Source: Ruminiclostridium hungatei
GTDB taxonomy: Bacteria; Bacillota; Clostridia; Acetivibrionales; DSM-1351
Direction of reading: 5' to 3'
DNA: 64,000 nt
Assembly: GCF_002051585.1 (NCBI RefSeq)
Contig: NZ_MZGX01000007.1
Location: 124,001-188,000 of the forward strand
The translations under genes and the position numbers were made by a program. Under the pieces are notes generated by a model. That model was not told where the DNA came from. It saw only the letters and a program-made list of their open reading frames with translations, and did not search any database. The first letter of the stretch is position 1. Each line of letters starts with the position of its first letter. This document shows, in pieces, positions 57,728 to 64,000 of the stretch.

Positions 57728-59869
57728 CTAGCCTACTGTAAATGCCAGCTCCAAAGGCGCCTTTCCGCTCAGGCTTGTGCTTACCTTATCGGGCTGGCTT
57801 CCGCCAACAAACAGGGTGAAGTCGCCGTCTTCCACATAGCGCCTGCCCTCTTCGTCAACAATGGTCATGGCTCTTGAATCTATTTCAAAGCTCACGGTCT
57901 TCTGTTCCCCGCCTTTGAGGTGAATACGCCTGAAGGCGCAAAGGCTGTGGTGCGGAACCCTCACCGAAGCTTTCATATCCTTGATATAAACCTGTACGAC
58001 TTCATCGGAATCCATGTTTCCTGTATTCCTTACATCCACATTGACTGTTATGCTGTCGCCATTTTTGATCTTTGAGCCTGAACAGGTGAGCTTGGAATAT
58101 TCAAAGCCTGTATAGCTGAGACCAAAGCCAAAAGGATACAGTGCGTCCTGCTTCATGAACTTATAGGTCCTGTTTTCCATTGAGTAATCTGCAAATGGAG
58201 GCAATTCCTCCGTTGACTTGTAGAAGGTTACAGGCAGCCTTCCCGCAGGTGAATAATCTCCGAACAGCATTTCGGCAAAGGCCTGGCCTCCTCTGGAACC
58301 GGGATACCAGCACTGGACAATTGCAGCCGCCCTATCCGCCGCTTCTCCGATACTGAGCGCACTGCCTGATACGAGTACGACAATCGTGGGCTTTCCCGTC
58401 TCAAGAACAGCTTCCAGAAGTGTCCTCTGGGCCTCAGGAAGATTCAGGTCGGCCTTGTCGCCTCCCGCATCAAGGATTACAGTGCCCTGGTCATTTTGCT
58501 CTCCTTCCACAGATGCATCAAGTCCCAGGCACAAAACCACCGCATCACTTCTTTCAGCCGCGGCCACTGCCTCCTTAAGCCTGTCTCCGGGAAGGGCAAG
58601 GTCTTCTTCCCTGTTCATGTGGAGATGGCTGCCCAAGGCATACCATACTCGTGTTTCAGGTGACACCCTGTTTCTTATGCCGTCCAGAAGGGTTATGCTC
58701 TCCGACGGAGTGCCGCTGTAGTTTGCCAACAACGCCAGGTCACTTGCGGCATTAGGCCCTATAACAGCAATATTTTTTATCTTATTTGAATCCAAGGGCA
58801 GCAGACTGTCGTTTTTAAGAAGTACCATGGATTTTCTGGCCGCCTCAAGGGACAAGGCATTATGCTCCTTGCAGTCATTAACCTCGTAAGGTATGCTGTC
58901 ATATTCACAGTCATCGTCAAACATTCCCAGCCTCATTCTGGTTGTCATAAGCCTGACTGCCGAACGGTCAATATCTTCTTCGGTTATCAGCCCTTCCTTC
59001 AAGGCCAGCAAAAGCAGCAGATACATATTTCCGCAGTTCAGATCACAGCCGCTCTTTATAGCCAGGGCAACCGATTCGGTAGGAGTCTTGGTAACTCCGT
59101 GTCCTTCGTGGAAGTCCTTTATTGCCCAGCAGTCCGAAACCACATGTCCGTCAAAGCCCCAGCCATCCCTGAGAATATCCTTTAAAAGCGTTTTGCTTCC
59201 GTTGCAGGGTTCCCCGTTGGTTCTGTTGTAGGCTCCCATAACGGCTTCAACCTTTGCTTCCTTTACAAGTGCCTCAAAGGCGGGCAGATAGGTTTCAAAC
59301 ATATCCTGCTTTGATGCAATGGCGTCGAAATGATGCCTGTCGTCCTCCGGACCGCTGTGAACTGCAAAATGCTTTGCACAGGCCGCTCCCTTGAGATGCT
59401 TTCCGCTTCCCTGAAGTCCCTTTACAAAGGCTACCCCAAGTCTTGAGGTAAGATACGGGTCTTCTCCGTAGGTTTCGTGTCCGCGGCCCCACCTGGGGTC
59501 TCTGAAAATATTTACATTGGGAGACCAGAAAGTAATGCCCTTATAGATGTCACGGTCATCCTTGCGGGAGCTTTCATTGTACTTTGCTCTCCCCTCTGTT
59601 GCAATCACGTCGGCGATTTTCTGCAGGAATTCATCATCAAAAATTGCCGCAAGTCCTATGGCCTGTGGGAAAACTGTAGCCACTCCCGCTCTTGCAACAC
59701 CGTGAAGCGCTTCGTTCCACCAGTTGTACCTGGGAACACCAAGCCTTTCAACTGCCTGGGCATCGTATCTTAACTGTGCCGCCTTTTCTTCCAGTGTCAT
59801 TCGTGACACAAGATCAATCGCCCTTTCCTTGAAGGACAATGCTTTATCCAAGTATCCCGGCTTATCCAT
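57728..59869 (-). CDS. GH3-family beta-glucosidase/beta-xylosidase
   Basis: A 713-residue enzyme of the three-part GH3 type: barrel domain (~15-330; NWWNEALHGVAR, DPRWGRGHETYGEDP, KHFAVHSGPEDDRHHFDA, nucleophile Asp in VVSDCWAI), alpha/beta sandwich (~345-560) and a C-terminal FN3-like domain (~600-700; PFGFGLSYT before it). The NWWNEALHGV segment is common in beta-xylosidases and related oligosaccharide enzymes. No signal peptide, so it probably cleaves imported oligosaccharides. AGGAGAATAACAAAT precedes the ATG. The ABC importer genes lie upstream, 333 bp away. Confidence 0.93.
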   Translation of the reverse strand: MDKPGYLDKALSFKERAIDLVSRMTLEEKAAQLRYDAQAVERLGVPRYNWWNEALHGVARAGVATVFPQAIGLAAIFDDEFLQKIADVIATEGRAKYNESSRKDDRDIYKGITFWSPNVNIFRDPRWGRGHETYGEDPYLTSRLGVAFVKGLQGSGKHLKGAACAKHFAVHSGPEDDRHHFDAIASKQDMFETYLPAFEALVKEAKVEAVMGAYNRTNGEPCNGSKTLLKDILRDGWGFDGHVVSDCWAIKDFHEGHGVTKTPTESVALAIKSGCDLNCGNMYLLLLLALKEGLITEEDIDRSAVRLMTTRMRLGMFDDDCEYDSIPYEVNDCKEHNALSLEAARKSMVLLKNDSLLPLDSNKIKNIAVIGPNAASDLALLANYSGTPSESITLLDGIRNRVSPETRVWYALGSHLHMNREEDLALPGDRLKEAVAAAERSDAVVLCLGLDASVEGEQNDQGTVILDAGGDKADLNLPEAQRTLLEAVLETGKPTIVVLVSGSALSIGEAADRAAAIVQCWYPGSRGGQAFAEMLFGDYSPAGRLPVTFYKSTEELPPFADYSMENRTYKFMKQDALYPFGFGLSYTGFEYSKLTCSGSKIKNGDSITVNVDVRNTGNMDSDEVVQVYIKDMKASVRVPHHSLCAFRRIHLKGGEQKTVSFEIDSRAMTIVDEEGRRYVEDGDFTLFVGGSQPDKVSTSLSGKAPLELAFTVG

Positions 59870-59928
59870 ATTTGTTATTCTCCTTATTAAATTTTATCAG
59901 TATACATTTTAAAGAAAGATATATTTTG

Positions 59929-60024
59929 GGGGCTGTTAAAAAATTTTGCTGCAATAATATTTTATATCAGGCACTCCCGGACTCAAGCCCTGCTATTATT
60001 GCATAAAATAATTTAACAACCCCT
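59929..60024. repeat. 96-bp long inverted repeat (hairpin or MITE-like element)
   Basis: The left arm (59929-59959) starts GGGGCTGTTAAA and ends TGCAATAATA. The right arm (59995-60024) is its near complement, with about 26 of 30 positions matching. About 35 bases separate the arms. It lies in the 333-bp gap between the permease and GH3 genes; the rest of that gap holds nothing I can name. Confidence 0.65.
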
Positions 60025-60202
60025 TCAATATGCTTGAATAAATTAACTGAAATAAATGTATTCAGCAACTTTATATATTTATTTTACTCAGAATTTCCAA
60101 TTAAAAGAATATAATTTTATTACCTGTTTCATTACAAAATAGCACTATTGCTCAACCTGCAAACAATTTACCGTCCGGCAGCCGTCCTTTTGAGCTCCTG
60201 TA

Positions 60203-61057
60203 CTATCCTTTTACGGCGCCTACCACAAGGCTGTCCTGTACCTTTTTGCTCATAAATGCGTATATTATCAGAGTGGGGATGGTTGCCACCATGAGACCGG
60301 CCCCGATAGGCCCCCAGTCGGTGGTGTACTGGCCGGCAAGGGACTGGATGCCCACGGTCAGGGTTTTGAATCTCACATCACTGATGAATACGACTGCAAA
60401 CATCAGTTCATTCCAGGCCTGGAGGAAGGTGAATATGGTTACTGTTGCAATGGCCGGCCTCATCAGCGGCAGGATTATACTGAAAAATATCCTGTATATG
60501 CTGCAGCCGTCAATGCATGCGGCTTCTTCCAGTTCCCGGGGCAGAGATGCCATAAAACCCGAAAATATGAGTATTGCCATAGGTATTGCAAAGGCGGAAT
60601 AAGGAATAATCAGCGCCCAATAGGAATTAACCATCCTAAGGCTTCTCAGCATGATGAAGATTGGAAGCAGAGCTGAGTGAAGAGGCACTGTCAAGCCAAG
60701 AATAAAGAAGGAATTCATTTGCCTTCTTATTTTGAATACCATTCTTGTCAATGCATAGGACGCCATCACAGACATAATTACCGTGAGCAGGATGGTGGCT
60801 CCCGTCACTATTACACTGTTTAAAAAATAATGTCCCACGTTGCCGCCCATCAACGCATTGCTGTAGTTTGACCAGAGCCATTTGGTGGGAAGGCCTATGG
60901 GGTTTTCTCCAAACAGCTCGGAGTTGTCCTTCAGAGAAAAGGTAAACATCCAGTACAACGGAAACAACTGAACGAAGGCTACCAATATGAGGAAAACATA
61001 CATAAGTATACTTGACACGGAGCGTTTTGAACCGCTTACTGCTGTTATTCTGCTCAT
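60203..61057 (-). CDS. carbohydrate ABC transporter permease (MalG-like)
   Basis: Second inner-membrane subunit of the sugar importer; 284 residues with six helices. The binding-protein-dependent transport signature EEAACIDGCSIYRIFFSIILPL contacts the ATPase (EAA loop, split here: EEAACIDGC then IILPLMRPA). It begins FLILVAFVQLFPLYWMF-like and ends MSKKVQDSLVVGAVKG. It overlaps the previous permease by 4 bp (ATGA). No ATPase gene is nearby; such operons often share an MsmX-type ATPase encoded elsewhere. Confidence 0.93.
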   Translation of the reverse strand: MSRITAVSGSKRSVSSILMYVFLILVAFVQLFPLYWMFTFSLKDNSELFGENPIGLPTKWLWSNYSNALMGGNVGHYFLNSVIVTGATILLTVIMSVMASYALTRMVFKIRRQMNSFFILGLTVPLHSALLPIFIMLRSLRMVNSYWALIIPYSAFAIPMAILIFSGFMASLPRELEEAACIDGCSIYRIFFSIILPLMRPAIATVTIFTFLQAWNELMFAVVFISDVRFKTLTVGIQSLAGQYTTDWGPIGAGLMVATIPTLIIYAFMSKKVQDSLVVGAVKG

Positions 61058-61938
61058 CTTTCAGCACCCTCCCTTTCCCTGAACAGGAAGCCTACCAGAA
61101 TGGACAGGACAAAGCATTCCAGAATGACGAATATAGCCATTGCACTGCCGTAACCATACTGATTTCCCTTAAATATCGTGCTTACCATGTACGTACCTAT
61201 AACTTCACTGGCGTGGGCAGGTCCCCCGCCTGTCAAAACATATACCAGGTCAAATACCTTAAGTGCACCTGTAACAGCAAATATAACCGATACATTGAGA
61301 ACAGGCTTCAGCATGGGTATGGTTATTTTCAGGGATGTATTCCACCAGGAGGAGCCATCTATTACTGCGGCTTCAAAAACATCGGTGGAAATGGATTTAA
61401 TTCCTGCGTACAGCAGCAGCATATGATAGCCTATATACTGCCAGATTATGGGAATGAAGGTTGCACCCAATGCTTGTTTGGTGTCACCCAGCCATTCCTG
61501 GGTCCAACTGTCAAGACCTATCGAACGCAGCAGCAAATTCAGAATACCGTAGTCGTAATTATATACTTTCATCCAGAGCTGTCCGATAACAACCGTGGAA
61601 ATGATAACCGGAATAAAATAAATGGTCACAAAACTTTTTTCAAACTTGACCCCCTTGGCCAGAACCAGTGCCAGAAACAGTGAAATGGGGAGCTGAATAA
61701 ACACTGAGGCAGCCGCCAGAATCAAGGAGTTTATTGCCGCTTTAATAAATATGGGATCAGAAATGAGTCCCTTATAGTTGGCAAAGCCAATAAATGTACC
61801 CTTACCGAAGCCCGACCAGTCCTGCAAACTATAATAGGATGACATAACAATCGGTATGATAATAACCGCAATAAACATGACCAGGGCCGGAAACAGGAAA
61901 AATATTATGGCTTTCTTATTACTCAATACCCTATCCAC
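61054..61938 (-). CDS. carbohydrate ABC transporter permease (MalF-like)
   Basis: First inner-membrane subunit; 294 residues with six helices (KKAIIFFLFPALVMFIAVII at the start). The EAA-type loop reads EAAVIDGSSWWNTSLKITIPML. The GTG at 61938 lies ten bases after AAGGA, better than the GTG three codons upstream, which overlaps that site. A strong stem-loop separates it from the solute-binding protein gene, which would lower permease relative to binding-protein expression. Confidence 0.92.
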   Translation of the reverse strand: MDRVLSNKKAIIFFLFPALVMFIAVIIIPIVMSSYYSLQDWSGFGKGTFIGFANYKGLISDPIFIKAAINSLILAAASVFIQLPISLFLALVLAKGVKFEKSFVTIYFIPVIISTVVIGQLWMKVYNYDYGILNLLLRSIGLDSWTQEWLGDTKQALGATFIPIIWQYIGYHMLLLYAGIKSISTDVFEAAVIDGSSWWNTSLKITIPMLKPVLNVSVIFAVTGALKVFDLVYVLTGGGPAHASEVIGTYMVSTIFKGNQYGYGSAMAIFVILECFVLSILVGFLFREREGAER

Positions 61939-62010
61939 AAAACTCACTTCCTTCTTTTTAAATATTTTTACTTCCTATTTTTGCAATACATGGATCTCGG
62001 TTAAGATAAT

Positions 62011-62059
62011 AGGCGCCCCTTTGCAACCGGTAATTTGACAGGTAATCAAACGGGCGCCT
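62011..62059 (-). terminator. stem-loop between binding protein and permease genes
   Basis: AGGCGCCC pairs with GGGCGCCT, extended by TTTG/CAAA after one G-G mismatch. No long T-run follows. It fits an mRNA-stabilising or attenuating hairpin that favours the upstream gene. Confidence 0.65.
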
Positions 62060-62092
62060 TTGACTTTTGTGAATCTGTCAGGACTATTTGCC

Positions 62093-63427
62093 CTATTTGC
62101 CGTACATTGTCTGCAGGCTGTCCACAAACTGTTCCGGCGTTTTAGTTCCCATGAAAAGCTCCTGTAAAGCATTCAGATAAGTCTCGGTATCCTTGCCTGC
62201 AAGGAGAGTATCCCACCAGATGGTGAAGCCTTCCGCATCCTTTGTCAGATTAACAACTTCAACAAGTGTGGCAGGCAGCTTGCTCTCATCAACGCCTTCA
62301 GACTTCCAGGCAGGCATTGATGCTCCGGCCAGGTAGGATTCCTTTGCAAAGTTTTCTGCAAAATACATTTGGAACTTGACAGCCTCGTCCTTGTTCTTGG
62401 TATTTGCACTAACCATTACCGCATCAACTGCTCCGCCGGTAAATTGCTTTGCATTTCCCACACCGTTTGGTATTGCAGGGAAGGAGATGACCTTGATCTT
62501 GCCGGCAACCTTAGAATCCTTGGCATCTGCCTTTCCTGCCGCCCAGCTTCCCTTGAACATCATGGGTACTTTTCCGTCATAAAAAGGAACTTCAGCTTCG
62601 TCATTTGAAACACCCGCGGCACCTTTTGAAAATGCGCCGGCATCTATAAGTTCTTTGAATCTCTGCGCTGCATTCAGGAATTCAGGGTCCTTGAAAGAGC
62701 CTTGCTTAGTGAGGGTTTTTACTATCTTGTCCGGCCCTGCCGCCCTCAATGCCATAACATCAAAATACATGGCTATGGTCCATTTGTCCTTGCCTGATAC
62801 GGCCATAGGAGTTATGCCTTTTGATTTGAAGGCTTTTACAGCCGTGAGGAGTTCCTCATAGGTTGCAGGTATTTTTACACTGTTCTTTTCAAACAGCTCG
62901 GAATTTACGAATAAAGCTCCTGCTGCCAGGAAAAAGGGCATTCCGTATATTTTTCCGTCATAGGTCAGGTTGTTGAATGCACCGTTGACCAGCTTGCTTC
63001 TGGTCTCTTCTGTTATATAGCTGTCTATTGCCAATACTGAATTTGAATCAATAAATGGTTTGGAAAAACCACCGCCCCAGGTTGAGAATAAATCCGGCAG
63101 TTCATTTGCTCCCGCCATAGCCTTGATTTTGGTCTTATAGGCTTCGTTTTCATTTGTGTCAACAGTGATTTTTACATTTTGATTGGCCTTCTGGTAATCA
63201 TCAATTACCTTTTTGGCGGCGGGAGTAAAGGGGTCTACTGCTCCGCCCCAGATGTGGCTGAATTTCAGTTCCACCGGTTGACCTGCGCCTGCCGAAGCAG
63301 TACCGGCGGCATTGCTGTTGGTGGCATTACCCGTATTACCCGCAGGTTTTCCACAGGCCGTCAAACCCAAGGTTACTGCTCCTGCAAGCATAAATGCCAT
63401 TCCTCTTTTAACCAGCATTTTGTTCAT
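62093..63427 (-). CDS. carbohydrate ABC transporter solute-binding lipoprotein
   Basis: A 444-residue extracellular binding protein. The lipoprotein signal is AFMLAGAVTLGLTACGK (lipobox LTAC), followed by a Gly/Asn/Ala linker (~28-45) and a bacterial solute-binding type 1 fold (ELKFSHIWGGAVDPF, KIYGMPFFLAAGALFVNSELF, PFYDGKVPMMFKGSWAAGK, GGAVDAVMVSANTKN). It captures a sugar or oligosaccharide; with the GH3 and GH30 genes, beta-linked oligosaccharides are the best guess. GGAGGAATAACG precedes the ATG. Confidence 0.94.
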   Translation of the reverse strand: MNKMLVKRGMAFMLAGAVTLGLTACGKPAGNTGNATNSNAAGTASAGAGQPVELKFSHIWGGAVDPFTPAAKKVIDDYQKANQNVKITVDTNENEAYKTKIKAMAGANELPDLFSTWGGGFSKPFIDSNSVLAIDSYITEETRSKLVNGAFNNLTYDGKIYGMPFFLAAGALFVNSELFEKNSVKIPATYEELLTAVKAFKSKGITPMAVSGKDKWTIAMYFDVMALRAAGPDKIVKTLTKQGSFKDPEFLNAAQRFKELIDAGAFSKGAAGVSNDEAEVPFYDGKVPMMFKGSWAAGKADAKDSKVAGKIKVISFPAIPNGVGNAKQFTGGAVDAVMVSANTKNKDEAVKFQMYFAENFAKESYLAGASMPAWKSEGVDESKLPATLVEVVNLTKDAEGFTIWWDTLLAGKDTETYLNALQELFMGTKTPEQFVDSLQTMYGK

Positions 63428-63526
63428 CGTTATTCCTCCTTGAAATAATGTTACGGTTAATAATACTAGGTAATAGTATCTAAGGCAGCCGTAAGATGGT
63501 TACCTTTTGTTGTGCAATATTATTAC

Positions 63527-63557
63527 TTTTATAACTCCTTTTTATAATACTTTTATA
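63527..63557. repeat. three TTTTATA repeats upstream of the sugar importer
   Basis: TTTTATA occurs at 63527, 63540 and 63551, roughly one helix turn apart, in the likely promoter region of the solute-binding gene. These could be regulator sites or simply AT-rich sequence. Confidence 0.35.
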
Positions 63558-63584
63558 AACATTTCTTAAAAAGGTAAGCTATTC

Positions 63585-63615
63585 TTGATATCTCTTGATG
63601 CACAAATGGTATAAT
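63585..63615 (+). promoter_or_regulatory. extended -10 promoter for the partial zinc-ribbon gene
   Basis: TGGTATAAT (63607-63615) is an extended -10 element; TTGATA at 63585-63590 lies 19 bases upstream, longer than ideal. It points at the plus-strand gene starting at 63792, giving a leader of about 170 nt. Confidence 0.45.
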
Positions 63616-63791
63616 AACAACAATATACAAAACTATTATCCGCAAAATATACGGAGTTATATATGAAACCCATTATGAATATTATGGAAAGACCAAAATC
63701 CGTTTGAATAACTTTTTTTATATTGGCCATGTTAATACTGGCCTGTTAATTAATACAAAAGTTATAAAAAAGAATACCAGGAGGATTTAAA

Positions 63792-64000
63792 ATGAGCCAG
63801 GATATCCCCGTAAAATGTCCCAACTGCAGCAGCAGCACTTTCTTAATCAAATATGAAGCCACATATGTTTATTCATATAATATTGATTCCGATGCTCCCG
63901 GTTTAAAAAACACCACCGGGTTTCTTCCATTTATGTTCGATAAACGCGAGCAGAAGGACGCCCGGCAGTACCTGGAATGCCAAACCTGCGGCAGACAATT
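63792..64000 (+). CDS. zinc-ribbon protein of unknown function (C-terminus outside window)
   Basis: The first 69 or so residues of a plus-strand gene with CAGGAGGATTTAAA before the ATG. Two CxxC pairs (VKCPNCSSS near residue 8 and ECQTCGRQF near residue 65) frame a Tyr-rich stretch, as in a split zinc ribbon. No further domain is visible because the window ends. It is divergent from the sugar-importer operon. Function cannot be assigned. Confidence 0.75.
   Translation, partial: MSQDIPVKCPNCSSSTFLIKYEATYVYSYNIDSDAPGLKNTTGFLPFMFDKREQKDARQYLECQTCGRQ

Overview
The window looks like chromosome from a spore-forming, motile clostridium, most likely a plant-polysaccharide-degrading member of the Ruminiclostridium/Acetivibrio-like group. 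Supporting signs are a Firmicutes atpIBEFHAGDC operon, the ywlC-ywlE-rpiB-upp block beside it, a large (about 268 nt) SRP RNA upstream of dnaX-ybaB-recR, the spore protease gene yabG, S-layer-homology (SLH) surface proteins, motAB, and a sugar ABC importer next to GH3 and GH30 enzymes. The genus is an inference; no rRNA or tRNA was seen.

Layout. 1-8.8 kb (minus): a giant SLH protein running off the left edge, with at least twelve repeats of about 108 residues, and an FN3-SLH protein behind a textbook sigma-D (flagellar) promoter. 9-16.5 kb (minus): the complete F1Fo ATP synthase operon, with a 170-bp direct duplication between atpD and atpC and three hairpins between atpE and atpF. 16.7-18.3 kb (plus): motA-motB. 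18.4-26.2 kb (minus): a TagO-MnaA fusion, dCMP deaminase, upp, rpiB, an arginine-phosphatase-like gene, ywlC, a ZIP transporter and prfA. 26.4-35.6 kb (minus): a DUF4097/DUF2089 pair, recQ, a CNNM/CorC-type protein, and a CotH / DUF4956 / VTC-like trio. 35.8-41.1 kb (minus): a CBS-DRTGG pyrophosphatase, a two-component system and a membrane diguanylate cyclase.

41.1-44.4 kb is a small AT-rich accessory stretch: a MITE-like repeat with 12-bp terminal inverted repeats, a GNAT gene, an IS256-type remnant, a small membrane protein broken at a T8 tract, and an orphan secreted protein. 44.4-47.7 kb (minus): SRP RNA, dnaX, ybaB and recR. 47.7-51.8 kb: a 27-codon ORF on plus, then a DUF350-type envelope cluster and yabG on minus, followed by a second copy of the MITE-like repeat. 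52.1-54.8 kb (plus): a CadC-type regulator, a stand-alone HMA chaperone and a metal P1B-ATPase. 54.8-63.4 kb (minus): solute-binding protein, two permeases, GH3, GH30 and a membrane-anchored GH3 hexosaminidase. A partial plus-strand zinc-ribbon gene closes the window.

How the genes work together: ATP synthase, pyrophosphatase and nucleotide salvage form an energy and nucleotide core. The TagO-MnaA fusion, SLH proteins, CotH cluster and hexosaminidase deal with the cell envelope. The ABC importer and glycosidases take up and split oligosaccharides, and the CadC-HMA-ATPase unit exports toxic metal. Start sites were chosen from ribosome binding sites where these were clear; many genes use TTG or GTG.
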